A DNA stretch of 64,000 bases from Macrostomum hystrix (lineage: Eukaryota; Platyhelminthes; Macrostomidae), in the NCBI GenBank assembly GCA_950097015.1, contig CATNEN010000029.1, positions 6,343,501 to 6,407,500 of the forward strand, written 5' to 3'. Below the pieces are notes generated by a model, which had not been told where the DNA came from, searched no databases, and worked only from the letters and a program-made list of their open reading frames with translations. The position numbers and the translations under genes are program-made. Below, piece by piece: positions 41,410 through 55,400 of the stretch; position 1 is the first letter of the stretch, and each line of letters begins with the position of its first letter.

Positions 41410-42270
41410 AGCCGGAGTTCCTCTTATCCCAGGGAAATCCCTTCTTTGCTATGCAGCAGGAGTTCCTCTTATCCCAGGGAAATCCCTTCTTTGCTATGCA
41501 GCAGGAGTTCCTCTTATCCCAGGGAAATTCCTTGTCGCTATGCCGCAGGAGTTCCTCTTATCCGTGGGACATCCCTTGTTGCTATGCAGCAGGAGTTCCT
41601 CTTATCCCAGGGAAATCCCTTCTTTGCTATGCAGCAGGAGTTCCTCTTATCCCAGGGAAATTCCTTGTCGCTATGCCGCAGGAGTTCCTCTTATCCGTGG
41701 GACATCCCTTGTTGCTATGCAGCAGGAGTTCCTCTTATCCCAGGGAAATCCCTTGTTGCTATGCAGCAGGACTTCCTCTTATCCGTGGGAAATCCCTTGT
41801 CGCTATGCAGCAGGAGTTCCTCTTATCTCAGGGAAATCCCTTGTCGCTATGCAGCAGGAGTTCCTCTTATCCGTGGGAAATCCCTTGTCGCTATGCAGCC
41901 GGAGTTCCTCTTATCCGTGGGACATCCCTTGTTGCTATGCAGCAGGAGTTCCTCTTATCCCAGGGAAATCCCTTGTTGCTATGCAGCAGGACTTCCTCTT
42001 ATCCGTGGGAAATCCCTTGTCGCTATGCAGCAGGACTTCCTCTTATCCGTGGGAAATCCCTTGTCGCTATGCAGCAGGAGTTCCTCTTATCCCAGGGAAA
42101 TCCCTTGTTGCTATGCAGCAGGACTTCCTCTTATCCGTGGGAAATCCCTTGTCGCTATGCAGCAGGAGTTCCTCTTATCTCAGGGAAATTCCTTGTCGCT
42201 ATGCAGCAGGAGTTCCTCTTATCCCTGGGAAATCCCTTGTCGCTATGCAGCCGGAGTTCCCCATATCCCT
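41410..42270. repeat. 45-bp tandem repeat, about 19 copies
   Basis: Units run GGAGTTCCTCTTATCCCAGG, GAAATCCCTT, GTCGCTATGCAGCA. Variant types (CAGGG/GTGGG, CTTTGC/GTTGC/GTCGC) recur in ordered blocks. Being a multiple of 3, it opens all three forward frames. Confidence 0.95.
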
Positions 42271-42794
42271 CGGAAAGCTGTCTTTACGTGAACTTGTTTA
42301 CCCTACTTTGTTTATTAACAGAACTATTTCCTTAAACTTTTAACTGTCCGACCGATTTAGCGCAATGGAACAATCAGCGAATTCTAGAAATCCCTTTTTT
42401 TTTCTCTCTCGCCACTCCATTCCAGCCATCTATAGTCTATTTGTGCAACACTGTCAATACCCCCAACTCAAAATGTAGCTCCGAGTTGAATATTTGTCCC
42501 TGCTTATTGATTGACAAACTAAATTTAGATAACTGCAGGCTTGTGATTCCGTGTGTTTATTTGTTTATTTTTCTAGTGTTTCGCTAAATTTTACGTCTTT
42601 GCCGTTTCGTCGATGATCCGACAAACTCACCCGGCCCCGTCTCTGAAACTGAGCTCGCCTGCGAAAACAATAAATGAACAAGTTAGAAGTACGAATGCAA
42701 ATATAATCATGACAATTATTGCACTTCTGGCAGGAAACCTCCGCAAATGTGACTGCTGTTAGACTTTTTGCTCTAATTTTTTTGTTACCTGCCT

Positions 42795-43746
42795 CCATCA
42801 GTCTCTCCACCTGTCTCCATCCATATCTCCACCTGTCTCTATCCATATCTCTACCTGTCTCTATCCATATCTCTGCCTGTCTCTATGCATATCTCCACCT
42901 GTCTCTATCCATATCTCTACCTGTCTCTATCCATATCTCTGCCTGTCTCTATGCATATCTCTACCTGTCTCTATGCATATCTCCACCTGTCTCTATCCAT
43001 ATCTCTACCTGTCTCTATCCATATCTCTACCTGTCTCTATCCATATCTCTACCTGTCTCTATCCATATCTCTACCTGTCTCTATCCATATCTCTACCTGT
43101 CTCTATCCATATCTCTACCTGTCTCTATCCATATCTCTACCTGTCTCTATTCATATCTCTACCTGTCTCTATGCATATCTCTACCTGTCTCTGTCCATAT
43201 CTCTACCTGTCTCCATACATATCTCTACCTGTCTCCATCCATATCTCTACCTGTCTCCATACATATCTCTACCTGTCTCCATTCATATCTCTACCTGTCT
43301 CCATCCATATCTCTACCTGTCTCCATCCATATCTCCACCTGTCTCCATCCATATCTCTACCTGTCTCCATCCATATCTCTACCTGTCTCCATCCATATCT
43401 CTACCTGTCTCTATCCATATCTCTACCTGTCTCTATGCATATCTCTACCTGTCTCCATCCATATCTCTACCTGTCTCCATCCATATCTCTACCTGTCTCC
43501 ATCCATATCTCTACCTGTCTCCATCCATATCTCTACCTGTCTCTATGCATATCTCTACCTGTCTCCATCCATATCTCTACCTGTCTCCATCCATATCTCT
43601 ACCTGTCTCCATACATATCTCTACCTGTCTCCATACATATCTCTACCTGTCTCTATGCATATCTCTACCTGTCTCTATCCATATCTCTACCTGTCTCTAT
43701 GCATATCTCTACCTTCTCTATCCATATCTCTACCTGTCTTCATCCA
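42795..43746. repeat. 22-bp minisatellite (CTCTACCTGTCTCTATCCATAT)
   Basis: About 43 copies of a pyrimidine-rich 22-mer: CTCTACCTGTCTCTATCC plus ATAT. TCTAT/TCCAT and CCAT/GCAT/ACAT variants are common. Confidence 0.95.
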
Positions 43747-43984
43747 TAACTAATTCTTCAATATTATTTTCAAAGGAAAATGAGATTTCTGTACTTTAAG
43801 GCTAGATGTATATTATTTGTTTAGAATTATAATCAATCATGATTGAACTTAGGACAACATTAAAAGAGGAACATGACAAAAAGATTTTATTTTGGGACAC
43901 GAGTTCTAGAAAGGCTTTGATTAAAGTGCTTAAGTGTAAAAAAAGTTGTTAAAGAACTCATAAAATTTCACAAATCCTAAGATC

Positions 43985-44882
43985 CCACCTCTAATAGCCC
44001 TACAATCCCATAGCTAATATACCTACAATCCCATAGCTAATAGCCCTACAATCCAATAGCTAATAGCCCTACAATCCCATAGCTAATGTACCTACAATCC
44101 CATAGCTAATATACCTACAATCCCATAGCTAATATACCTACAATCCCATAGCTAATATACCTACAATCCCATAGCTAATATACCTACAATCCCATAGCTA
44201 ATATACCTACAATCCCATAGCTAATATACCTACAATCCCATAGCTAATCGCCTACAATCCCATAGCTAATATCCCTACAATCCCATAGCTAATACACCTA
44301 CAATCCCATAGCTAATCGCCTACAATCCCATAGCTAATATACCTACAATCCCATAGCTAATATACCTACAATCCCATAGCTAATATCCCTACAATCCCAT
44401 AGCTAATATACCTACAATCCCATAGCTAATCGCCTACAATCCCATAACTAATATACCTACAATCCCATAGCTAATACACCTACAATCCCATAGCTAATCG
44501 CCTACAATCCCATAGCTAATATACCTACAATCCCATAGCTAATATACCTACAATCCCATAGCTAATATCCCTACAATCCCATAGCTAATTGGCCTACAAT
44601 CCCATAGCTAATATACCTACAATCCCAAAGCTAATTGGCCTACAATCCCATAGCTAATATACCTACAATCCCATAGCTAATATACCTACAATCCCATAGC
44701 TAATCGCCTACAATCCCATAGCTAATATCCCTACAATCCCATAGCTAATATACCTACAATCCCATAGCTAATATCCCTACAATCCCATAGCTAATATACC
44801 TACAATCCCATAGCTAATATACCTACAATCCCATAGCTAATATACCTACAATCCCATAGCTAATTGGCCTACAATCCCATCT
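43985..44882. repeat. 21-23 bp minisatellite (CCTACAATCCCATAGCTAAT plus 1-3 nt)
   Basis: About 40 copies. The 20-bp core is nearly constant while the joint varies (ATA, ACA, CG, ATC, TGG), so unit length changes. Confidence 0.95.
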
Positions 44883-45261
44883 CTAACAGATTTAAGCATA
44901 TTTACGAGCGCAGAATCTCAACTAAAAGTTTAAACAAAGAGAATCCATCAGATCTTACTTGACAACGGATATAAAAAAGTGTTATGTGGAGATAAAAATA
45001 AGTCAAAATAGTGCGAGAGGAATGAGCATAGCAAACTTTAAGATGGTTTGAAGCAAATAAGTTAACAAATTGTTAGCCTGCAATTTCGTTTTAAAGTTTG
45101 AGTAAACTCAAGAAGAAACTGAAGAGGAAAATGAAAAGTTTTCGAGGAGAAAAACACCGATAATATTTGCTAATAAAAAACTGACTGACATCTGTCTTAA
45201 AAAACTGTCTTTTAATAGTTAAGATACAATTCAACTGCCATGTGCAATTGCTTAGCATATT

Positions 45262-45627
45262 TCACGTAGCCTCGTCGGACACCTTGGCCGTGCCTATTTC
45301 CTCGTCGCTGTCGATACCGTTCTTGCCGGTTTCATTGTCTGCTGTATTCTCAAGAATTTGGTGATCTTTCGACTGAAAATGATGCAGATTTATTAATCTT
45401 CTGCGCTACTTATAGTAGAAGATGGAGGTTGCGATTGTAGATGATTCGCCCATTTCACTCTCACAGCGGCTTTTTTGAAACTACTGGAGCAAAAGTTTTT
45501 TCATTAAATGTCATTAAATTAAATTCTTTTGGAAAAATTTAAATTGGCTACTCTCGAGTGCGGTTAAATAATTTCTTAATTTCTTAATTTCTTTCTTAAA
45601 TAAGAATTTTTACCTACCTCCTCCACT

Positions 45628-45658
<31 letters not shown>

Positions 45659-48299
45659 GTTTCGGCTTGGTGATTCGCTTTCTCTCCTGCGATTCCGTCG
45701 AATCTGGAGCATAATTAAATTGAGCAGAAATTAAATATTCACTCACTATAAGCTTTCTTTTTCTCAGTCTCGCGGGAAATTATTAGAGAAGCAGTAAAAT
45801 ATTGGGCTATCTCACCATTCGCTGAGTCCAACTGCTTGGTGACATCGGCAGCAGTCTTTGCTCCGTGCATGCCAATGGCTCGACGATCTGGCGGTAGCGA
45901 CGGTGGAAGAATCGAAATTAAACTCTAAATAAAGAGCCTGAGAATGATGTAACCCAGGCAGCTCTCGCAGATTCTGAGATTCAATTAAATAGTCTCAGCT
46001 TCATAGATTGATTTACTTTTGTTAAAAGTAGCTTATACAACTCCTAATGACGTGTTTGTATTTTATTTCATCGGGGGTGAGTGGCAGAGCGGTTAACGCG
46101 TTTGCCTTTCGCACCAAGGTCCCTGAGCTCGATTCCGCAGCGAGGCCACATTCATTTGGGGCTTATCGTGATATCTACGCCCTTGATGGCCAACCTCCAA
46201 GGCACAGTGAGAGTGTACACCTGCCTTACGATGAGACAGTCAGGTCAGATGCTTTTATTATTTGCGTACGGTATCTGTGTACGTTTGTGCTCAGGAGTCA
46301 GCGGAATGGGCAGAGTTGTCTACCGATGGCTGCAGGTCTAGTGTCACCAAATAATGCGGCAGTGCCACAGCCCTCCTACAGATATTACTATTCATATTAA
46401 AGACGAAACAATCAGGCCATACCCTCGCGAGAAACATTGTTGTTTTGTTGTTGGCCACTTTTGGTTCTACTTTTTTAAGTTAAGACCATAGACATAGACA
46501 TATATTTTCACATGGCTAAAATCAAAGCTATGTACAAATAAATGAAACTTGGCTCTATTTCTTATACTCACCATTCTCATCCAGTACAAAGTCGCCATTG
46601 ATAACCTTCTCAGTTCCGTACGCGATAAAAACCCCGCAGTCGCCGAGTAGATCATCCAGACAAGTGACCTGCCGGTCATTCAGTTTGGTGGGTGTTTAGA
46701 CAAGCTTGAGCCAACACTGACTGGTGTGTTTTGTCAGCTGTCAGTCCGTTAAGCGGAGATGAAAATTAATGAAAAATACTCTAATTTGCGAAATCTGCCC
46801 AGCTGAGACGACAGAACCAATGAGTAGATTGAAAGAGCTAAACATTTTGGAGCACGAATTCCGCTTTTCCATTCTTAAGCGGATGCTTGAGACCCTCTGA
46901 GTTATCAGGGATTAGTAATTATCTTGGAGCTTGTTAGCGAGTACATTATTGAGACAAAATCTCTTAACAGTAGAAAGAACCACAGGGTCCACATTTTTTC
47001 CGTATCTCTTCAAATAGTCAACCAGTCGACATGAAAATCCCAGACCACGCGCTTAGATTGTCCACTCTATCCGATTAAACAGCTTGCTTCACACAAAACA
47101 CAAAACATCCGCATCGTCGTGATATTCAACGATTCTCGTTGGGGTGTCTGGTGGCAAAAAACACCAATACTCGTATAGGCATTTTTTGCTCACAAAATTT
47201 CATCGTGTAACCATGTAAATAGTTACTTTTTTTGAACCAATTAGAGAATTCGCCATAGAGGTTGGTACAGAGCATTGTTACTTGTCCTTGTCACCAGGAT
47301 CTTCGACAAAAATCGCTGAATATTTCGACGATGCTGGCGTCGGACGGCTTTGAAAGTTAGTTCATTCCCCCGGGTCTTTCTACTGTTGATACTCCAACAA
47401 TTCACAACTTTTTTTCCGAATGCTTCTTACAAAATCGCAGAAATATTTGGTGATTTATGGCCTTTTCCCATTGCTTTGTTCTATTCTGGGATCAGCTGAA
47501 TTGGGAAGAATCCTCGCAGGCTTCGCCTCGACCATTGCCAAATGCTGCCACAGCCCCGCGAATATTATTATGATGATTTGGGAAACACTGGAAAGATAAG
47601 TGTTCCTTCATCTCGCCTATCAATTAGTCCCACCTGGCGTCCCTCCGTGTTGAACAGGCGCCTCACTGGCCCAGTTGGCAGCCGGACAGCTTCGCTGATG
47701 TCGCCGAGCACACGATCGAAGGAGCGGGCCGTGCGGCTGTTGAGCAAGACGCGAGCAGCTCGACGAGGCCTCGAGCCGCCGCCGGGCAGCACGGCGATGA
47801 TACGCGGCCGAACGGAGCCCGAGGCCGCCCTGGCCGCGTCGGCTGCCGATGACGGCGGAGCCGATCTCGGCCTCCGCTGATGCCAGTCGGGCGTCGGCGG
47901 CGGCGCCGGAGTCTGGTGCAGCGGCTTGGAAGCTTTCAGCGCCGGGCACCAGCTGCCGCCGCCGCTGCCCCCTCCGCAGACACCACCGCCACCGCCACCG
48001 CCGTCACCACCGGCCGTCTCGTAGTCGACGCGCTTCAACTGGTCGAAAGAGGCGCAGACGTAGCTGCCACCGTCGGCCAGATCGTCCAGGTTTCGAACCC
48101 GCTGACCATTGAGGGAGAACAGGAAGCGCACACCCTGCGGCAGGATGTTCCGGTCGCACACGGGGCTGCTGGTGAGGTCGCCCAGAAGGGCCTCAAAGGT
48201 GCGATGCCGGTCGCCGGAAATAGCGAATTGGTAGCCGCGAAAGTAGCGATCGCCGTTGCGGAAGAAGCGGACCTTCTTGGCGCGCCTGGTGAGCAGCAT
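45262..48299 (-). CDS. DCX: doublecortin-family microtubule-binding protein
   Basis: Minus-strand exons: 48299-47634, 46668-46572, 45887-45816, 45703-45618 and 45372-45262 (TGA). All are phase-consistent and give 343 residues, close to vertebrate DCX (about 360). The first DCX domain at about 6-92 starts AKKVRFFRNGDRYFRG and contains ILPQGVRFLFSLNGQRV and SYVCASFDQLKRVDY. The second, at about 164-255, has RAARVLLNSRTARSFDRVL and, across the first intron, VTCLDDLLGDCGVFIAYGTE. A Gly/Ser/Pro linker separates them, and the acidic C-terminus carries eight glutamines (CAG run at 45629-45652). There is no kinase domain, so it is DCX rather than full DCLK, unless a longer isoform lies elsewhere. An in-frame upstream ATG at 48425 would add 42 residues. 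48299 is chosen because its context GCCATGC is good and it sits just before the domain. Confidence 0.9.
46071..46398 (+). mobile_element. tRNA-derived SINE, family A
   Basis: Near-complete copy with A box TGGCAGAGCGGTTAACGCG and B box GAGCTCGATTCCGC, then the body to CACAGCCCTCC and an AT-rich tail without poly(A). It lies in the first-to-be-removed part of the doublecortin gene (intron 45888-46571), antisense to it. Confidence 0.85.
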
Positions 48300-48425
48300 G
48301 GCAACGGAACAGGTGAGCCTGGAATTGGACTTCGAACTGCGAAAGAGCGAACCGGAACGGCAGCCGATTCGAAAGGGCTGTTCTTGTCTGCCTTTTATCT
48401 GCCGAGCAGCAGCGCAACCTTTCAC

Positions 48426-49430
48426 TCACAACCAACCATTGGTGGGCCAAGTCTTCCGATTCCTTCTCAACTTGGCCCCTCTCGCTCTCGCATCCAACCA
48501 GATGCATGGAACTGTTGCCTGGCGTCCCTTAGCTGAAATCCGTGACGAGCTCATCCACTGCCCCCATGCGAATATTGTTTGGATGTTGAATCAAATTTCT
48601 AGAAAAATTTTGTGTGGTCACTTCCTGTCCATTCTATATCAAAGAAAGTGACAGAGAAAAAAATCACTTCAAAGATGATCAGCTAGTGATTATTAAACGT
48701 ATTTAGCTGGCAAAATGACACTACTCAAATAACTCATAGATAATTAGGCAGATGACATGAACAGTGACAATAGACTTCTATCTATAATTGTATTAGTATA
48801 GGCAATAAAACAGAAAGCTTTGGTTTTTGTCAACATTGCGAAATGATTCGAGTCCATCAAACAGTCCCATTGGAATTCGGGAGAAAAACAGCGTTGTTGT
48901 GGGATAATATTCATAATCATAGAACTCTGACAGTGCCACATAGTGCCAATGCTTTAGTAAGAGTATTGTTCAGAGGAAAAACTATAATAAAGTGAAAGAA
49001 TATTTAAGCTGAAATTCTTAAGATAGAAATAACACCTAGCCCAGTTAGGCCAGGTGTACACAGCCGCAGCGTACAGCTGTTCAGTCCATGGACCAGTGGC
49101 CGCCATACACATACAAAAAGAAAAATGGAGACAGCTGAAATATTTTTTTGTTTCTAGAAATCTACTGGTTCTTGATGGCATTTGTTTTAGCGAGTATTTA
49201 CACACACACTCACACAAACAGATCTTCATCTCAGCAATGGCAAGGCAGTACATGAAATAGCTGGATCTGTATAGATACCACAACTGAAAATCAGACAAGC
49301 ACTGGATCTGGGAAGGAAAAAAAGTCCATTTAACCCTTTGAAAGTTGAGAATAGCGAAAAAGAACACACATTGGTCTAAAGTTGGCTAGTATATTGCCTC
49401 CAATTTTGCGGAGTTCCGAACAATGATCCG
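48426..49430. other. intergenic spacer between PRODH 3' end and doublecortin 5' end
   Basis: About 1 kb. It contains a SINE-like fragment at 49037-49112 (CAGCTGTTCAGTCCATGGAC). No further gene seen. Confidence 0.6.
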
Positions 49431-52400
49431 CTACACGGCTCGGCGAAGAACTCTTCGACGAAGCTCGCTGCTTAGTAGGCGCTTCTCTTTTTGCACTTTT
49501 TCTAATAGGCCGCGGTTCTCGCAGGCTCGCCGGCCGAGGTAGGGCAAGACCTCGGCCACGGGACCGTACGGGACGTATTTGTACACCGAGTAGCCAGCCT
49601 GGCCTATGGCGATGCGGGTTGCAGCGGCGGCTTTTTATCCGATGTACTTTAGCATACTGTCGACCTTGAATTCCTACATTGTGTCTGCTCATCTATTAGC
49701 ACATAGCCAAGGTCAAATTGGTTTTAGATGTACTTAGAGAGCTACAACCGTAGCCAGGTCGAGAGCCACAACCGTTGCGAGGTCGTGAGCCGCATCGAGA
49801 GCCAGGTCAAGAGCCCCATAGGGAGCCAGGTCAAGGGCCACATCGGGAGCCAGTTCAAGAGCCACATCGGGAGCCAGGTCAAGAGCCCCATAGGGAGCCA
49901 GTTCAAGAGCCACATCGGGAGCCAGGTCAAGAGCCCCATAGGGAGCCAGGTCGAGAGCCACATCGGGAGCCAGTTCAAGAGCCACATAGGGAGTCAGGTC
50001 AAGAGCCCCATAGGGAGCCAGGTCGAGAGCCACATAGGGAGCCAGGTCGAGAGCCACATTGGGAGCCAGGTCGAGAGCCCCATACGTAGCCAGGTCAAGG
50101 GCCACATCGGGAGCCAGTTCAAGAGCCACATAGGGAGTCAGGTCAAGAGCCCCATAGGGAGCCAGGTCGAGAGCCACATAGGGAGCCAGGTCGAGAGCCA
50201 CATCGGGAGCCAGGTCGAGATGTACTTCGAGAGCCACATCGGGTGCCAGGTCGAGAGCCATATCGGGAGCCAGGGCAAGAGTCCCATAGGGAGCCAGGTC
50301 GAGAGCCACATTGGGAGCCAGGTCGAGAGCCACATCGGGAGCCAGGTCGAGATGTACTTCGAGAGCCACATCGGGTGCCAGGTCGAGAGCCATATCGGGA
50401 GCCAGGGCAAGAGTCCCATAGGGAGCCAGGTCAAGGGCCACATCGGGAGCCAGGTCAAGAGCCACATCGGAAGTCCCATAGGGAGCCAGGTCGAGAGCCA
50501 CATTGGGAGCCACGACGGGAGCTACGACGTAAGACGACGCAATCCAACTTGACCTTGACTGTGTGCCCATTTGCTCATGGTGTCAAACCGCGACCCAAGT
50601 TTACCTTTACTGTCTGCACATTAGCTCCCAATGTACAGCGCAAGCCCCAACTTACCAAGCGGAAAGCTCATGTGATCGCACATGCCAAGCAGCTGGCCAA
50701 AGCAAATCAATTTGTCCGATGGATACACATTGTACTCCTTCATTCTGAAATTTTTATAAAAAATCATATTTTTGCGAAATTTCCATACCTTCACACATTA
50801 AGTCTTAAAGATTCTTCATCTCACTCTCTATCAGACCTATTCATCCCGTTAATTAGAACTCGCTTCGCTCTACCATATCATCACACTCTTGTCACTCCAC
50901 TTACAACGCTCCTCACAATCACCTCGCCTTCTTTTCGCCCTCACAATCGGCCTCGCCAACCTCGGCATCGCCCTTGCTTACTTTTTGACGGTGAGTCGCA
51001 CGGTGTCCTCATTGTGCGTAGCCACCATCACCGCAATCTTGCCCTTCTCGCGCCTACCAATGGCCTGGAAAACCTCGTCAAGAACATTGTGATACATTTC
51101 ATTAGTGGCCTCGTAGTTCGGGTTGATTGGGTCTTCATACTTGAGGCTTCTCGCCCGCTCCCTCTCTTGGTCCATGTAGGCGCCGCGGACCAGCTTGGCG
51201 CCAAAGTAGAAGTCTTCCTTCTCGGCCAGGTTGAGGTCGGTGCGGGCCATGTCGAGGGCGGACTGCGCGGGCGGATGAGCCGGTCAAGTATGAGCTTAGA
51301 AAATAACTATAGTTTGATTTCATTTTATACTTTTAAGAAAGGTTCTGAAGAAAGCGAGCCTTCTGAAATCGGGAACTTAAAAATGTTCTCTAGAAAAAAA
51401 CTGACAGTTTTTAGACCTATGGAGATAATTAACTTCAGAAACCAAAAATCAAAACAACAGCCTCCAAAGCTTTAAGATTTGGATACTATAACACAGCAGA
51501 AAGGATACAAGCACGATACTTCACTCAAATACTGTATGTACATTTATCGATGCCTCAGCTCCATAAATGTACAAACTCGATGCCTCACTCCAGAAACTGT
51601 AAACACACGATGCCTCACTCCAGAAACTGTCAACACACGATGCCTCACTCCAGAAACTGTAAACACACGATGCCTCACTCCAGAAACCAGGAAAACGCGA
51701 TGCCTCGCTCCAGAAACTGTAAACACACGATGTCTTACTCCAGAAACGGAAAACACGATGCCTCACTCCAGAAACGGAAAACACGATGCCTCACTCCAGA
51801 AACGGAAAACACGATGCCTCACTCCAGAAACGGAAAACACGATGCCTCACTCCAGAAACGGAAAACACGATGCCTCACTCCAGAAACGGAAAACACACGA
51901 TGCCTCACTCCAGAAACGGAAAACACGATGCCTCACTCCAGAAACGGAAAACACGATGCCTCACTCCAGAAACGGAAAACACGATGCCTCACTCCAGAAA
52001 CGGAAAACACGATGCCTCACTCCAGAAACGGAAAACACGATGCCTCACTCCAGAAACGGAAAACACGATGCCTCACTCCAGAAACGGAAAACACGATGCC
52101 TCACTCCAGAAACGGAAAACACGATGCCTCACTCCAGAAACGGAAAACACACGATGCCTCACTCCAGAAACGGAAAACACACGATGCCTTACTCCAGAAA
52201 CGGAAAACACGATGCCTCACTCCAGAAACGGAAAACACGATGCCTCACTCCAGAAACGGAAAACACACGATGCCTCACTCCAGAAACGGAAAACACGATG
52301 CCTCACTCCAGAAACGGAAAACACGATGCCTCACTCCAGAAACGGAAAACACGATGCCTCACTCCAGAAACGGAAAACACACGATGCCTCACTCCAGAAA

Positions 52401-55400
52401 CGGAAAACACGATGCCTCACTCCTGAAACGGAAAACACGATGTCTCACTCCTGAAACGGAAAACACGATGCCTCACTCCAGAAACCACTAACAAACGAGG
52501 CCTCACTCCAGAAACCACTAACAAACGATGCCTCACTCCAGAAACCACTAACAAACGATGCCTCACTCCAGAAACCACTAACAAACGATGCCTCACTCCA
52601 GAAACTGGAAAAACACGATGCCTCATTTCGAAATTTCGAAATAACTAAGATGAAAAACTTTTACCGGACGTATTTTACCTTGAGGTAGCACTGGTAGGTG
52701 TTAAACACAACGTTTCTCTCCTTGTTGTACTTGCGCATCAGTTCCATAGTGATGCGTCGAATGGCCGGCTGGAAGTAGCTCTGCTCGGCGTCAATCATCA
52801 CTCGCACCCCGGTATCGATCGCATGCTGAAGAGAACAAGAATTCGAATAGAGAATCATACTCATATTCTCAGGCTATAGACGAGTAATAACTTGAATATT
52901 GCACCAGAAGTAGAACCCTACATACCTTCACAATGATGTCAGTGCGATTTAGCATTTTCCTTAGTTCGTCCTGGCCTTCCTCGGACAGAATGGGCACAAT
53001 CTGCTCCAGGTTGCCTGTCTGTAAGCGGTTGCGTTAATCCGTAATGATATTAGACATATATCTGTGCATTGAGTGCGTTCATAATCACGGTTAACATAAA
53101 GAACACACACACGGTAAGTGCGCCTGTTTATCGCAGCGCTGTGAGAAGCATTACACTAATAATAACAACTATAGAAAGAAAATAGAACATTAAATAAATA
53201 AAGGATAAAGAAATAGCACATGTCGCTAAAATGTGCTATTGTCTCTTATTCGATTTGTCAGCCAATCCTATTCAATGTGCGCCCCCTTCCTTCCCTAGCG
53301 CCCGTCTCGTCAATTATCGATATAAAAAATTGATAAGGGTTCACCCCTTCGCGCAAACCCCTCTAGACGGGCTTAGCCCTCTTTCCCCCTTTAGTTATCG
53401 ATCGCTGTTAAAGCCTTCGCTTTCGTCTCCCCCTGGGGTTTTCACACCCGGCCTTTCTCTTCGCTCTGTCGATTTACTAGGCTCCTCCAGTATGGGTTAA
53501 GCTAGTTTTTTTCTGTTTTAGCCATTTTATCCTTATTCAATTGACGAAAGCCAGCCAAAGAGAGTATCGACACAAACTTCCAACTACGAAAACTGCTCGT
53601 CGTTAATATCCTTAACAAAGTATTAATCCAAGCTTGAAGTAAAAATGGAATTAACTTTCTTATATTATCGTTGCTAGTGCAGAAGCTCATTGAGTTATGA
53701 GGAGCAGCAGTAAAACGCATGAATAGCACAAGCTAGGACACAGTTTATTGGTATAGCCGCCAGAGTAGACAGTGAATTGAAACTTCGATTTAGGCGCTTG
53801 TCTGCAGCGATTGTGACGAGCTTGAGAAAGTGGTGCATTTCTAAGCACTAGCATGTCAAGTCTATCTAAAACATGAATTCGATATTTATGTCGTGCTCAA
53901 AGTAGCCACACAGTTGGTGAGTTTGCGGGGCCTAGTGCAGATGAAGGTAATTAATCTAACACACGACTCACGGAGTCCTTCTGAAATTATCAGTAAATAA
54001 TTTACGCTGCTATAGTTCAATTTTAAGCGTATTCGATGAGAATACCTATTGTGCTATATAATCGATATAGGAACCAAAAACTTAAGCATGCAGACGAGAC
54101 AGTTTCTATAGAACGATTAGCACAAACCTGACTGTCACAACGATTATTCAAGGTTCACGCACATTAAAAACCGTAAGTTCCCTATGTACTTATATCTATG
54201 AGTATGGAAGGGGCAATCTCCGTCCCGCTACTTCGTCTCCTCTTTCTCGTGTCTCATCTCTCCCGTGTCTCATCTCTCCCGTGTCTCATCTCTCCCGTGT
54301 CTCATCTCTCCCGTGTCTCATCTCTCCCGTGTCTCATCTCTCCCGTGTCTCATCTCTCCCGTGTCTCATCTCTCCCGTGTCTCATCTCTCCCGTGTCTCA
54401 TCTCTCCAGTGTCTCATCTCTCCCGTGTCTCATCTCTCCCGTGTCTCATCTCTCCCGTGTCTCATCTCTCGTGCCTTTGATTTATCTTTGTGAATTCAAA
54501 ATTCAGACCCTATGGTTCATAACCGCTCTCAGACACAAGGCCACACGCCACCTAAAAAGATATATTTTACATTGCTTAGAGAAGTATATATATATATATA
54601 TATAGGGGGTCGGTGGCAGAGAGGTTAATGTGTTTGCCTCTCGCACCAATGTTCCAAAGCTCTATTCCACTGCGAGGCCACATTCATTTGGGGCGATTTG
54701 GGGCGCAGCCGCGGAGAGAAGGCTTGGGGGCTTGTCGTGCAATTTAAACCGTTGAGGGCCAACCTCCAAGGCACAGTGAGACTGTGAGTATGATTATGAT
54801 CTGACTATGAGAAAGTCAGGGCAATTGTACACACCTGTGTGAGCGTGTGCCTGCCTACAGTATGAGTGCGTGCGTCAGGAGTCAGCTAAATGGTCAGAAT
54901 TGCCTCCTCGCTGACTGCGGGTCTGTGTCACCAAATCATGTGTCATTGCCTAAATTTTCACTTCGAGGCGATGGCCTTCAGGCACTCGTCAGCCATTGCA
55001 TAGAATTGATTGCCCCGTGGAAATGGGGTTGTTGGAAATGTTAACCAATGATGCTCATTAGAAGTCAGAGTTTAAGGCAATGGCCTTTGACACCAGCGGC
55101 GGTAGCCATTTAAGTCCATTGAATTAAACTCTGACTTCCGATGAACCCGCCATTGCCCACAGCCCTCCTGGAAATATTATATTCATATATACTAAGTTCA
55201 GTTTATATATATAAATTGAATTAAACTATTCAGCAACTATGTTACAACGAGCATAAGAAGCAAGCTAATATTGTTGACAAAAAACACAAAACTATTGGAA
55301 AATAAAAACAAATAAATATTATTGTAGTGATGTACAGCCAGTATTACAATTTTGATAACAAACAGGTCCCGAAATTCTGAATTATATTCAGATTTTCAAA

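Larger units (their letters stand above)
40019..45261. other. repeat-rich region between BRSK and the doublecortin gene
   Basis: No coding exon recognised. It holds four tandem arrays (separate entries) separated by AT-rich unique sequence. The two neighbouring genes converge on it. Confidence 0.7.

Noticed and set aside
41402-43799. Open frames of about 300 codons over the 45-bp and 22-bp arrays
   Set aside because: Each array is open in all three forward frames. The peptides are pure repeat.
49728-50570. Overlapping 270-codon frames on both strands
   Set aside because: They arise from the 24-bp array in a PRODH intron; both strands open together.
51479-52491. Open frames of about 310 codons on the plus strand
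   Set aside because: Repeat translation of the 28/30-bp array inside a PRODH intron.
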